Source of the DNA: Asparagopsis taxiformis
Lineage: Eukaryota > Rhodophyta > Florideophyceae > Bonnemaisoniales > Bonnemaisoniaceae
Direction of reading: 5' to 3'
Assembly: GCA_030407315.1 (NCBI GenBank)
Contig: JALQPE010000038.1
Span: 124,001 to 188,000, forward strand
Length of the DNA: 64,000 nt
Position 1 is the stretch's first letter. Every line of letters starts with the position of its first letter. The notes under the pieces are model-generated. The model saw only the letters and a program-made list of their open reading frames with translations, ran no database searches and was not told the origin of the DNA. Below are positions 30,494 through 42,044 of this stretch, piece by piece. The translations under genes were made by a program, and so were the position numbers.

Positions 30494-31027
30494 ATGATGC
30501 AATCCACAACGTTCAACAAGCTGCACGCACGGCTTCGCTTCCTTTTGCACGAACTCAACCTTGAGATTTCAAATCGCGACTGGCGCACCCCTCCAAGACC
30601 CTGGTCCGAATTCTTCGAGCGTTTCTCCCTCCCCAAGAAGAACCTCAAATCACTCGCCAATCGCGCCCTTCTCAACTCCCACGTCTATCAAACAAACTAT
30701 TGTATCATCCTCGGCGCCGCCCTCTTGTACTACGTTCTCCGCAGACCAGCATCCGTATTCGTAATTGGCTGTGTCATCGTCGCCTGGGTGTACGCGACCT
30801 CCCCGACCCCACTCCTTATTCGCGGTAGGCGCATTACTCGCAGAGAGCGCTTTCTTTCCGTTACCCTCTTCTCATCTCTTGCTCTTCTCATTTCCGGCGT
30901 CCTCCCTTCCTTTGCCAGAGTCGTGGCCGTTGCTCTCTTTCTCATCCTGCTCCATGCTTCCTTCAGACACACTAGCCTGCGCAATAAGGTGGGAGAAATT
31001 CGAACCCATATGGCAGATAGGTGGTGA
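30494..31027 (+). CDS. PRA1 family (prenylated Rab acceptor) protein
   Basis: 177 aa from the ATG at 30494; the frame is open upstream but that part is not protein-like. The N-terminal cytosolic part (WSEFFERFSLPKKNLKSLANRA) carries the PRA1 pattern R-P-W-x-E-F...N..Y. Two hydrophobic hairpins follow: YCIILGAALLYYVLRRPASV / FVIGCVIVAWVYA, and LSVTLFSSLALLISGVL / VVAVALFLILLHASF. Family members sit in ER/Golgi/endosome membranes, bind prenylated Rab GTPases and help deliver them to membranes. Length matches the family. Confidence 0.85.
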   Translation: MMQSTTFNKLHARLRFLLHELNLEISNRDWRTPPRPWSEFFERFSLPKKNLKSLANRALLNSHVYQTNYCIILGAALLYYVLRRPASVFVIGCVIVAWVYATSPTPLLIRGRRITRRERFLSVTLFSSLALLISGVLPSFARVVAVALFLILLHASFRHTSLRNKVGEIRTHMADRW

Positions 31028-31224
31028 CCTCATACCTGTATTTTAACTTACTGCTTCCGCTGCTTGCAAATAGTCCACACCCCCGAGCTCAAATTCATGC
31101 TTGCGTTTCGGTTGTTTATTTTCGATAAAGTTCAACCTCTCTACAGCGTACCCATCCTTGCCAATTATTAACCTCTACCACCGATCCGTCCTTAATTTTC
31201 CATCCCCCTTTCCGATTCTACACT

Positions 31225-34164
31225 ATGCCAAACGTTCGACGAGGAGGCCGTTGGGCAAATGTACGTTCTGGTAGACGCATTTCCTCTTCAAACGACCAAA
31301 CCGACGACGACAATGCAGGTATGTCTTTGCCTCGCTTTGTCCTTCGCCACTGTGCTTTGCAATTTTTCCTACTCACATATTACTCTAAACAAGCAGTGCA
31401 TCAGTCTTTACTTTGCTTTCTGCTGGAGAAAAATGCATTAGGAGTCGCCTCCTACAACATTCACACAAATGACATCTATATTTCCAAGTTCGTTCACTCA
31501 CTTCTCATATCCCATTCACTGCTTTACAAAATGCATCTAACTTTACCAAACATGCCACTCCAATTGTAGCGTATCCACTGAAGGAAACTACATCAATGTC
31601 GCAAAGATTATCATGGCTCTGGAGCAAACCACTGTTATCCTTTCGAAATCATCCAAAGAGAATGAGTCTTTCCTCAACGCCATTCATACAGGTTTCCATG
31701 ACTCTGATGCACAGCAAAGTGCAAGCGGCGATGCATCACATGTTGTTGAGAATGAATCATCATCAAGGAGAAGCACGGAAAATCAACGTGGTGAACTTAA
31801 CATCTCATATCTGCCAAATAATGAATTTAGTCGCGTCAAGGCGATTGAACTTATTTCTCTAGTCAGTATTCTTGGAATGCCCCCAAATCTAACCAGAGAC
31901 CGCCGCGCTTCTTTTCTCGTTCACATCCTTGGTGAGGACGATTGTGTCATTCGAGCTGTTGGAGGCCTTCTTTCATTCATTGTGCAGCATGATATCCTGC
32001 GCGCATTCGGTGCTGAAAGTGATTCTATCCACATTAATGCAATACATGAGCGCAATTTCTGCGATGTTGTCAGTGTGAGCCCTACTACACTTCGAGCTCT
32101 TCATGTGTTCCACCTGGACACCCATCCTGTTGGACGTGGAAGTATGCAAGCGAAAGAGGGCTTGTCTCTATTCGGAATTCTCAAGGTGCATATCAAAACG
32201 GCATCAGCACGAGCTATGTTACGGGCCTGGCTCATGTACCCCTCCACAGACACAGAAAAGATTACACAGCGTCAAGTTATGGTGCGCTTTCTAAAGGGAA
32301 ATGAGAACAGTGCAGTTCTAGCCACACTCAAAGATGCACTGCGTGGTGTTCGAAATGTGCCTGGAGTCTTGAGTCGATTTCGAAAAGCATCTGCAAGTAT
32401 AAACGACTGGAAGGCGTTGTTCTCGTCGGTCAAGGCGTTTGTTGTACTTTTGGAAACGTTGAAGTTGGCGGTACAACAAAACAGCGACATAGCGGATTCA
32501 CCACTTCTGAAAAAGGCTAATAAAGTCGACGAGAGCCACTTGCGGGAAACGGTCAACTGGATTGAAACTATTGTTGACTTTGAGGACAGCACTGCAGCAG
32601 GGAGGATGGTGGTTGCAAATGGATTCAGTTCTAGAATTGATGACTTGAAGCGCAGCTACGGTGGTTTGGACGACTTTTTGTCACGAATTGGAGCACAAGA
32701 GTTGACTCGTTTGTTGGAAACAGAAAATCCTCTTCCTCTATCCACAATGCAGTTCACATACAAACCACAAATTGGCTATCTCATTGCGCTGTCTGAAGAG
32801 GAATGTGAGAAAATTGGATTGAAGAAGTTTGGGGAGCATGGACTATCTTTTATGTATAGCTCGTTCAAAGATGGACTCTACTTCTTCAAAAATGAGAGGT
32901 GTAATGAATTGGACAGAGAAATAGGAGATATTCACAGTGCCGTAATTGACTTGGAAGCAGAAGCCTTTCGATTTCTGGAAAACAAGATACTGGATTTCTC
33001 GTCGACACTGTACGAGACAGCGTCAATTATCTGCGAATTGGATTGCCTTCAAGCCTTGGCATGTTCGTCGAAAGAGTATGGTTGGAATATGCCAGAGGTA
33101 TCAGGGAATTCACAGGTTCTGGATATTGATGATGGCAGACACGCACTTCTTGAGCTCAGTGTCCCATGCTTTGTTCCAAATTCGACGAAAATGAAGCACG
33201 GAGATGTCCACATCGTCACAGGGTGCGTTGTAATCATAATTGAACGAGAAGGCGCTTTTCTTTTGGAAGTACACGTACTAACTCTATTCGTCACACATTG
33301 TCATATGTATCTGTCAGACCAAACTATTCTGGGAAGTCAGTATATTTGGCACAAGTGGCGCTCATTGTTTTGCTGGCGCAAATAGGAAGTTGTGTGCCAG
33401 CAAAATCTGCACGCATAGGCATCATTGGCTCTATCAACACAAGAGTATCAAGTTTTGAGTCAACGTTTCTGGGGCACTCAACGTTTTTTATAGATGCTTC
33501 ACAGGTTGCTGGAATGCTGGTGAAAAAGCAAGGGGTTGCTCTAAACCTCATCGATGAATTTGGGAAAGGAACATCGGAAGCTGACGGAATGGCTTTACTT
33601 GTGTGCACGATTCGGGAAATGTTGCGCAGGCCACCCAACCATGAGTCGCTTTGCTTGTGCACCACCCATTTTGTAGAGATACTGAAAGACGCATTGCTAC
33701 CGCTGTCGGACAGCAGACTAGCAGTATTTTCCATGGAAGTCATGATGGGACCAGTTGAGCAGTCGAATTGTATTGGAATTGATGAGAAGCGTAGGAAAGT
33801 TACTCATGGTAGAGTCGCAGTTTCAGTTGGCTCCAGAGTGAGCCGTTTGTTATCCAGAAATACGGAGAGTGAGAAAGTCCATGATGAGAATACTGGTGGC
33901 ATTGCACCAGATGGCAAGGCTGTAAGAACGTATAAACTGCTTACTGGGACTGTGTGCAACGAATCGCGTGCTCTTCAATGTGCATTGGAGGCTGGCGTTC
34001 CAAAGTTTCTTCTGGCACGCGCAGCCCATGTTCACGTGGCAGTCTCCAGCAATAGCGCCATCGAAAAATGTGTAGCCACAGACGGCAACAACGCGAGAAT
34101 CAGAAGTTGCTCGAATATCGTTCGCTCTTTTCTTTCATTATCTTTTGAAGATGGCGGAAATTGA
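31225..34164 (+). CDS. MSH5: DNA mismatch repair homolog MSH5 (meiotic)
   Basis: Four exons: 31225-31318, 31397-31487, 31570-33222, 33318-34164 (894 aa; lengths sum to a whole number of codons). Donors GTATGT, GTTCGT, GTGCGT; acceptors GCAG, GTAG, TCAG. The third intron interrupts the Walker A glycine codon (GG/A), giving GPNYSGKSVYLAQVALIV at about residue 613. Walker B is LNLIDEFGKGTSEADG near 690, followed by THF. The core and lever domains precede (SLFGILKVHIKTASARAMLR). It lacks the N-terminal mismatch-recognition domain, as MSH5 does. Known role: with MSH4 it stabilises meiotic recombination intermediates and promotes crossovers; no mismatch repair. Its presence implies a sexual cycle, retained or recent. 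Its stop is 1 nt from the stop of a convergent minus-strand frame. Confidence 0.9.
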
Positions 34165-34165
34165 A

Positions 34166-35560
34166 TTAAGAGTTGAACCCATAATAGTCGAGCTCACAGT
34201 CGTCGCGTGGTTCCATGTTGGCGAAAATGTGCGTGCTGCCTAGACCTCACTGTCATGTGCACGCGGCAGCTGGAATTTCCAATCGTTGGAACGAGTGTGG
34301 TACTGTATTGGCCATTTGAAGGGGACGCTTTTCTTCGAAAAATCGCCACATGAAGTGTTTCATCGCAAGGATATTGCCTGATTCGTGCTTTGGCGTTTGT
34401 AATTCTACGATCTGCGGGTAAACTTGCTTCCAAATTGTGCGCGCGATGCGACGTCATGGCAGAAAGTCTGTCGTAGCAAATAGTGGGTTTGATATGCAGT
34501 GAGTTGGCTGTCGAATAGATGCCAGGGGAAGAAATGACATTGTGAAGTTTGTTGCAAAGCACTGAATTGTCTGGGGTTGTTTGAATGTCGTACCTCAATC
34601 AATCAATGGGGGAAACAACAGGTGGTAAGGTCAAGCCACGAAATGTTGATAGGGCAGACATGCTGTCTCGTCTCATCATGACAATGAAGGAGGTTGCGAC
34701 AGGGCCCGGTGAACATATGTGCACAATGGATGTTAGTTGGAGCTTGAACAGTGTCAGATTGACTCTCCATAAGCACATCACGGTAGCAATATGCGTTGAT
34801 ATACGAATACGAAGAATAATAGACGCAGTATCTAGACAGCAGTGCCCCTTCGAGGTAGAGGCGAAGGAGTTGATGTGTTTGAGCAATGAATTGGACGGGC
34901 AATGTCAGCGACGTATATGAGGGTTGACGGCGGCACTGTAATACGAAAATGCTGGAAATATTGATTTGCGGTACCGTTGTCATGATGAGAAAATGGCGAG
35001 TGTTTTAAGCGTTGATCAATGAAGACTAGCGGTACATTAGTGTATGGTGTAGTTAAAATTGTTATGTACATTGGGGACATTTACCTAGTATCAGGTCGAG
35101 CGCATATGCCGAGATCCAGAGGGGTTGTCCGGGATGGTCAGGTAAAGCGTCGCGGTTCGAGGCGGGATTTGATGCGCGCCGATGAGTGTGGAGTGGTGCT
35201 GATGGCGGTGTACTGTTAATCCACGTAGTACATTGTTGACGAATTGATTCCAACTCACGGAAGTGTTGAGCCAAGATGAGCGAAAAAACATCGATGTAAG
35301 GGGAAAGCAAAGCTGTATGAATTGTGGAAAAGTGCTGAGTATAGTGTCAGAGGAAAGGCCAATCAAGTCGAATGTCAGCAGAAACGGGGCTCTCCCCCTC
35401 ATGCGGAGAGTGGGAAAAAGAGTTTCCAGTACAGTGCCAACATGTTGTCAAACGGTAAGAAAATAAATGTTGATGATGCGCCCAAGTTATGAAATCCACA
35501 AAGTTAGCCCAGAGCTGTCCCGTACAGAAAGGTTCGTAAAAGTAGTGCACGGTGTCCGCC
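34166..35560 (-). CDS. Probable multi-exon gene, product unidentified
   Basis: The 3' end is suggested by a frame ending MEPRDDCELDYYGFNS and a TAA at 34166-34168, directly abutting MSH5. Upstream on the minus strand are short coding-like stretches with plausible splice sites (donor GTGAGTTGG near 35259, acceptor TTTTCGTATTACAG near 34936) and a Leu/Tyr-rich piece (LPVQFIAQTHQLLRLYLEGA). I could not join the pieces into a single frame, and no family is recognised. Exon limits are therefore not given. Confidence 0.25.
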
Positions 35561-37302
35561 TACGTGTTTTACGCAAGCAAGGTGCACAGGCGGAAACAGC
35601 ACAGCAACGGGGGCAGTGGAGTGAGCGAGTGGGCAGGCACAGATACGGCTCTCGCGACTTGAAGGGGGCGCGGCGGCGTGGCCTATTACAAAGCGGTGAT
35701 TTCATGGGTGTAGCATCTATGGGCTGCGAGCGCCTTTGGGCGCAAAAAGTGGAAAAGCGGCCGTTGGGCTGGCGTCGTCGACGAACAAGAGATCCAATCA
35801 ATACGCGCACCAATTTGACGGCACACTCGCGAGTGGCGTTTATGGGCGGGTCAGCGAGAGGGCGAGCGTCGTGATATGCGTGGCGTCGCATTGACAGCAA
35901 CCCTTGCAGGCGTCTAATAGACGGCGGACCATTGTGCAAGTGCACTGAAACCTAAATGTCAGGGCTCTATAAAAATGTCGAGTGCTGGTCATGTTCCAAG
36001 CAGGTCATTGAATGAAACGGACGGGACGAGGAGGGACGTTTCGTTATTCTTGTCGGCGCGAGGCCATTTTTAACCCAGTTGTCACAATGAAGATCTCGGC
36101 CCGCGTCCGTCTGCGTCGCTTTCCAGCTTACAGCACCCGCGGAGCAACTGTTGCCAAGCCTCCGCTGCAGCAGGGGGAGGCTTTACAGTGGAATAATGTG
36201 TGTCCATGTTGACGTGGCAAGGCAAGGTGTAATTGAGAGCAGTTTGGGCCAAAGTTTGGCGAGTGCGGGACTGCAGGGTGCACAAGTGAAGCGACGCTAC
36301 GCTACGCTGTGCTCGCGCAGCGTTGCGGTTGGCCTCGGTGGAATGGCGCAGCACAACATGCGCAGCTGTCGCGTCGCACTGTGCCGATACATTACACAGT
36401 GGCCACAAAATAACTGGAGGGAAACATCTGTACGAACAGGATCATCCAACTTTGGCCCGTAAAATTCCATCCGTACTCTTTCATATATGTACCCGTACAT
36501 AATATAAATAAACATTAATTTTTGAGCGGAATGTACCTTTGATCGCAGACACCATCAGTTGATGTCATGCATATATTGTTTTGATTGGGATAACCCTGTA
36601 ATCGTATCAAAACGAAGAATTCCAATGCCAGCGTGTACAGTGTGAGCTCCCAGCTTCAAACCCTCTCAGCGATCACCATCGAGCGCTTGTGGCCACATTT
36701 GAAATACACCGCAGACACGGCAATGAATTCAGATTAAATTTATTGTGGACACGTTTCCGATGGAACTGGCCCTCACCGACCATAATCTTAACTCATTCCT
36801 CAATCGCCAAGCTCAACGCTTTGCGATGCACGCCCCGTGTTCTGCTTCAAATACACCCCCATTCCACACGGTGTACTCCGTCGCCTTCTAGACATCTCCA
36901 GCTCATTATATTTCCATTCATCCGCCCGCCAGTTCAAACTGTAACGCGCGTCCGCATCTCATTCAACGTCGCTATCGACTCACCTCCCATCATTTCCTAC
37001 CGCCTTTCACCTCGAGACCAGCCCAGCCCAGCCCATCCCAGCTCAGACCAGGCCAGGCCAGGCCATCTCAGCCGCGGCCAGCTCAGCCCGACCCCCCTCC
37101 GGAACCTGCTACTCAGCACCGCCTGTCGCTTGTCGCACATTCCCGGCTAACACTTGTTACCTTCGCCTCCCCATTTAACCGCCGCTCGACTGACGCCCCC
37201 GTCGTCGACTGTCCGTTCCATGACAATTCTTATCATCAACACTTTGCGATGCAATGATTTATTGAACCTGCCCTCGCCCTAGATCCATTCATTCACTACT
37301 CC
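35561..37302. other. Intergenic, ~1.7 kb
   Basis: No gene recognised. Contains an AT-rich patch (about 36480-36520) and, at 37017-37075, a run of CCCAG/GGCCA pentamers in the 5' flank of the IQM-like gene. Confidence 0.4.
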
Positions 37303-38112
37303 ATGGCTAAATCTCACCCGCACCATGTCTCACAAGAGCAACAACACCCCCAACTGCCCAACGCTAACCAACAACCACCACCAACAATGACTACAATCTC
37401 CCCAGCACTCCAACTTGCCAAGTGCTACCGCCCGTCCACCACCGCAATACAAGCGGCACAGCAGCAGCAGCAGCCCGCATTCAACTCGCCGGTACGCCAT
37501 CCCGTTATCGAGTGTACCCATTGGCTAGAGGTCAATGACAAGCGCCATCGCTACGGATCGTATCTGCGGCCGTACTACGATGCCTGGCAGGCAATGGGCT
37601 CTCCAGACTCATTCTTCTCCTGGCTGGACAGTGCAGCCGGACAGGCGTACGAGCTGACCGATGCAGGCGGTCCACGTAAGAAATTGGTATCTCGTGTACA
37701 GCTGGAACGTTCCCGAGTTCGTTATTGTACAGAAAGGGAGCGCGAAAGATATCGTGCCGTCATTCGAGATGGTCTACTCTTCTGGGCGTCGGATAATTCT
37801 CCAGGCGGCAAAGGATACGATATGCGTGTATCAACCGGCGACAGTGAGTCGGAGCGATGGATTTTCGTAATTGACCGTCTGGGAAGTATGTACATTAATA
37901 AGAAAGTCAAGGGACGTTTTCATCATTCCTCGTTTGTGTCCGGTGCTCCAGTTCGATGTGCCGGACGCATTGAGGTTGTAGATGGACAGGTTGTCTGTAT
38001 TGGACCATATAGCGGCCACTACCGCACCACATGGGAGCAGCTTCAAAGAGCTGTGGACCATTTTTTCGGCAAATGGCTCAACGTTATCCCACCAGGCAAA
38101 ACGGCCGTTTGA
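37303..38112 (+). CDS. IQM-like (IQ-motif calmodulin-binding family) protein
   Basis: 269 aa, single exon. A Gln/Pro-rich N-terminus contains a short polyQ run. The conserved part has two blocks: ECTHWLEVNDKRHRYGSYLR (about residues 70-90) with FFSWLDSA, and ERWIFVIDRLGSMYINKKVK followed by GRFHHSSFVSGAPVRCAG and IGPYSGHYRTT. These match the plant and fungal IQM family core (F-x-HSSFLAGGA..., PHSGHY). No canonical IQ motif is visible, so calmodulin binding is doubtful. In plants IQM proteins act in calcium signalling and stress; function here is unknown. Confidence 0.72.
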   Translation: MAKSHPHHVSQEQQHPQLPNANQQPPPTMTTISPALQLAKCYRPSTTAIQAAQQQQQPAFNSPVRHPVIECTHWLEVNDKRHRYGSYLRPYYDAWQAMGSPDSFFSWLDSAAGQAYELTDAGGPRKKLVSRVQLERSRVRYCTERERERYRAVIRDGLLFWASDNSPGGKGYDMRVSTGDSESERWIFVIDRLGSMYINKKVKGRFHHSSFVSGAPVRCAGRIEVVDGQVVCIGPYSGHYRTTWEQLQRAVDHFFGKWLNVIPPGKTAV

Positions 38113-38551
38113 AAATCACGACGCCGTAACAATAAACGAATAACATCTTTTTCTGTCATCCCATTGGTCTATCCATCTGTGGTTATTTTCATTCCATTTG
38201 TGCAAATTTAGAAACACGTGTCCGATTACACCGTCATTATTGCTTACAGTTTTGCGCTCAACGTACATACATAATTTTATCGATATATCAAGGGTGTGAG
38301 ACGCCGTACATGACTCTATGAGGACACGTCGTCGAAAACATGAAGCGATCATATTGGCATCATGACGAATCGTGACGCATTACTGTACTGAATACATCAT
38401 CATCGGCATAAATTAAAAATATCCCAGATTTTTCAATCGATATTTCGCAAAATTTTTCCAGCACCCGTCAATTACACAATGCTACACCATATGTCGGGTC
38501 ACGGTCGGCCATCGAGGCGGGTCGATTGAATCGAAGCGAGTCGATTGAATC
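38113..38551. other. Intergenic between IQM-like gene and PurN gene
   Basis: 3' UTR of the IQM-like gene (AATAAAC near 38130) and 5' flank of the PurN gene. No gene seen. Confidence 0.5.
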
Positions 38552-39490
38552 ATGATATCGTTTATCGCCTCACCGGGCAGCAGCAGCAGCAGCATCGGCA
38601 GCTCGCTTATCGACGTGCAGCACGGGCATCGGAATGCAAAATCGTTAAGCGAGTTGTCGAGGCGTAGAAGCAAATACGGCACGACGCGGAAGCGTGCACC
38701 CGTACAACGACGGTTGCAGCAAATTGTTGCGCAAAATTTGAATTGTTCACCGAGTCGGCCTAGCAAGTTGGCGGTACTGGTGTCCGGCGGCGGACGCTCT
38801 CTAGAGAACATTTGCGAAAGACTCGAGGCGGGCACGCTGAGTGGATGCGAGGTCAGCGTCGTCATTGCGAGCGCGGCCACTGCGGGCGCGATTCAGCGAG
38901 CAGAGAAGTATGCGATTCCGACACGTGTCGTAAGCATGAAGGCGTTTGAGCGGCAGACGCAGCCATTCAGCGATGCGGTGACTCAAGTGCTGGACGAGTT
39001 TGGCGTCGACTTGGTTGTACTCGCTGGCTGGATGCATTTTTATTGCATTCCGCCGCGCTATTATGGAAAAGTGATCAATATTCACCCGAGCCTCATTCCG
39101 GCCTTCTGTGGAAAGGGCTACTACGGACAACGTGTCCACGAAGCGGTGGTACGTATCTCGACGCCGCGCGCCGATCTGCTGCGAGCTCTGGAACGCTAAC
39201 ACGCTCGGCTAACACGCTTTGTTTGTTCCATGCGATGCGTGTGCCAGATTGAATTTGGTGCCAAGATTACTGGATGCACTGTGCATCTCGCGGATAACAA
39301 GTACGATCACGGACCAATAATTCTGCAGCGAGCTGTGCCCGTATTGCACACGGATTCGCCGCACGACTTGGCCGCAAGAGTTTTCGAGCAAGAGCGAGAG
39401 GCATTACCGCAAGCAATTCAACTTTACGTAGATGGTCGTTTGTCGCTCAACGGCAGGATTGTGCACGTCTCTCCGGCTGAGACGGCGTAG
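38552..39490 (+). CDS. Phosphoribosylglycinamide formyltransferase (GART, PurN type)
   Basis: Two exons, 38552-39148 and 39248-39490, split by a 99-nt GTACGT...CCAG intron; 279 aa. The enzyme transfers a formyl group from 10-formyl-THF to GAR in purine synthesis. Seen: KLAVLVSGGGRSLENI (from residue 72), VVLAGWMHF, the catalytic block NIHPSLIPAFCGKGYYG (N176, H178) and D219 in NKYDHGPII: the N-H-D triad is complete. GKGYYG is the plant/red-alga style; bacteria and animals usually have GxxAH. The N-terminal ~70 residues are Ser/Arg-rich without acidic residues at the very start and may be a plastid transit peptide (inference); this would fit plastid purine synthesis in plants. Converges with the F-box gene, stops 11 nt apart. 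Confidence 0.9.
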
Positions 39491-39501
39491 CATTTATCGC
39501 T

Positions 39502-40655
39502 TTATTCTATCCCGACTGTTGACAATTGAGACAAGAGTCTTGCGCGTTTTTCGTCCGTCCACGTCGCTGTCACCATCCACATATACTCGCAGAGTACGTG
39601 CGCTTCCAGTCCAAATTGCATCCGTGAACGCACAAAGCTTCTAGCGACACAATGCACCGGCATGCCTGATAATACACTCGCCATCGTCGGCAGTGAAGTG
39701 AACATTTGCATGTCCACCAGCAAGTCTTCGACAAACGTCCATCCGCGCTGCTGTTTCAGTACCAGCAATAGTTCCGTAGTGGTCTCCGCGCCCCACTTGG
39801 GTGTTAAGCAAGTGAGTAGCAACCCGGCGTAAATTCCGCGCCGTTTGCTGCTCATTTCTGATGTACTCACTCTCGTTCCCGCCGTGCCCACCGTCTTCCA
39901 GCTCTCAATTAAAGTCAACACAAACACAAATGTCTTATACATTGACGCGTATACATTGCGTGAGTATTGCTCAACGGCTGCAGCCGCGCACAGCGTTCTT
40001 TTGTAAACAGTCGTATGCATTATTCCCAAAACCTGCGCCACGACTACTCCGACTGCAATCGGTGGTAGAGAAGCAAATATGGAGCATAGTGACTGAAACC
40101 ATGTTTGCACGCTGCATTCTTCATCGAAACAAAAGTGCTCCCCAAACTGTCGCCGTAGTATCTCGACACAATTCTAGATACCATGCGAAATGCGCCAATT
40201 AGCAACGATATCGTTCGGAAACGCAGCGAAATATTGCAATGACGCACCTGTCCCGCAATGTCAGCGAGTACATTGAGAATGCATTCTTCGCCGTTGCCCC
40301 ACACTTCAATCCTATTGAGCAAATGGTGCCCAATCATGGCGATATGCTCGCGTAGATTGCTGTGCGTTCGGCTGTTATCGACACGAGGTGAACAGCCTGT
40401 CGCTGACATATCGACAAATAAAAGCATAGAGCTCACCACTATGCTATGCAAATTTCTGCTTGTACGCTGCGAGGGCCATTTCAGAAACTCGCGCACAATG
40501 CATTGAAAGACTGTTGAGGTGCGCCAGACGGAGCGAATGTCCGCTAGTGAAAGATGAGGCAATATTTGTTCACACAATATGTGTCGTGGCAAGTGGGTGA
40601 TGGACATTTGAGGACGGCTCATGTCAATAGCTTGAGAAGATGCCTCTTGATTCAT
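39502..40655 (-). CDS. F-box protein
   Basis: Two exons, 40655-40248 and 40092-39502, joined in phase across a 155-nt GTGCGT...TTTCAG intron; 332 aa. Near the N-terminus is an F-box: ITHLPRHILCEQILPHLSLADIRSVWR. The rest is helical, with Leu/Val-rich stretches in exon 2 (PPIAVGVVVAQVLGI, TTTELLLVLKQQRGWTFVED) and no recognisable substrate-binding repeats. The F-box would recruit it to an SCF ubiquitin ligase via Skp1. Alternative starts are Met12 or Met17. Substrate unknown. Confidence 0.65.
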
Positions 40656-40857
40656 GACATTGGCGATGGCAACTTTGCAGCTTTCAAGTATGCGATTCAG
40701 TACAATTCACAGTTTCGTTTCATGCATTGCTCTTGGTTTGGTTCAATACAACTTGTAACACGTACTATATATATGTTCATTCAGTATAAAGCGAAATGTT
40801 GCGCCCGCGCAGACGGAATGCAATAGATCTACTCACCTTGACTGCCTACCCAATTTT

Positions 40858-41359
40858 CTACTTCTTTGATGCTTTGTTTCGCTGATTGTACAGAACCTGC
40901 GCCGGTAACAACATGGAGGAGCCCGAAACGTTAGAACGCATGATGGCAATGATGGAAGAAAGGAACAACTATCAGTGTCACTTACAATCAAATAACGGCC
41001 TGCAACTTGGAAACCGTTGAGGTTCTCGCAAGCGTTCTTCGCTTCAAATATGTCCTCATAGACAACGTATGCGGTTCCACGAGTGCTGTTCGTGTTTCCA
41101 AGTCGAATCTGTCGAATAGCTCCGTACTTGCCGAAAATGTCATACATGTCTTCAGCTGTGACTTTGTATGGTAAACTTCTGTTGATGGCGACCCGAGGTA
41201 GTGAAAAACATCCAAACCATTCGTTAGCTAGCCAGGACTAGAAGATAGTTGAAGAGAAGGATGCAATGACGAAACCACTTACTTTACAAATAGTATCCGG
41301 TTCACATCGGGTGGTAGCCGAACAGCTCCCTTGGTACCGATGTGACCGAGTGTGGACAT
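40858..41359 (-). CDS. SF3B6: Splicing factor 3B subunit 6 (SF3b14a/p14)
   Basis: Three exons: 41359-41283, 41178-40986, 40896-40858; introns of 104 and 89 nt, both with donor GTAAGT; 102 aa. It is an RRM protein that contacts the branch-point adenosine within U2 snRNP. Seen: [18 protein letters not shown] (RNP2), [38 protein letters not shown] (RNP1-containing) and [14 protein letters not shown]. The conserved tyrosine of the branch-point pocket corresponds to the LPY/YVVY region. The protein stops at [11 protein letters not shown], about 20 residues shorter than the human protein, so the C-terminal helix is missing or lies in an unseen exon (a GTGAGT follows in the alternative frame at about 40840). 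Confidence 0.88.
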
Positions 41360-42044
41360 GACTGTTCGAAAAAGAGATTTGACGCCTACTCGTAACACTC
41401 TCAGCAGTTTCCACAGCGAACGAACGACGGGTCTGTCTTCACCACGACGCTGGAAACACAATGAAGAATAGATTTACCAAAAAGATACAACTGTGTTCTT
41501 CGTGGCAAGCTTTCACATGTTAAATTTATTTTATCCACAAATTAGGTTTTCACATGGACTCCAATTGCCACCACTAACTGGTAAGAGATTGTTACCCTCC
41601 ATCTGGGCGTCCCGAAACCTATTGGCATTGGTTTATCCAAGCACTGAATGCACAACTCCTCCGACGTTCAATTGCGAGCAAGTCATCGATCCCGAACCAC
41701 TCGCAACCAAGGGCGCGTCTTCCAGAACGAAATTGCGACCACAGTGACCACGAATGGCGGATTTCGATCCAGAGAGCTTTGCAGTTCGCGTAAGCACCCG
41801 ACCAAATCCAATTTCGACACCGACGCTCAATTACACCCGCGCGTTCCCACTAACCACTGGATGAGTATGCTGCGTAGGTTTCGCAAGATCTGTTCCAGGT
41901 TCTCTCGGGTCGCGCGGCAGAGCCCGGACCGATCGAGGCGCGTTCGCCACGAGAAGCGTCATTAATTGAAGCTGTACGCGAATCGACTCGTCTGAGCGCG
42001 TATTGATCGCCGCACGTCGCTAACAGCACCCGTGTTTTACCAAT
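41360..42044. other. Intergenic between SF3B6 and Mic19-like gene (divergent)
   Basis: Divergent promoter region. Short ORFs on both strands (for example minus 41633-41830) are not convincing. No RNA gene seen. Confidence 0.45.

Noticed and set aside
33223..33317. MSH5 split into two proteins at the end of the first long ORF
   Set aside because: A GTGCGT...TCAG intron restores the Walker A motif GPNYSGKS exactly; the ORF end is intronic.
34194..34598. Gene call for the 134-aa minus-strand ORF
   Set aside because: Does not share the frame of the DYYGFNS terminus and lacks any recognisable motif; kept only as part of an unresolved region.
39149..39247. Truncated PurN ending at 39199
   Set aside because: Removing the 99-nt intron rejoins the conserved EFGAKITGCTVH segment; the stop is intronic.
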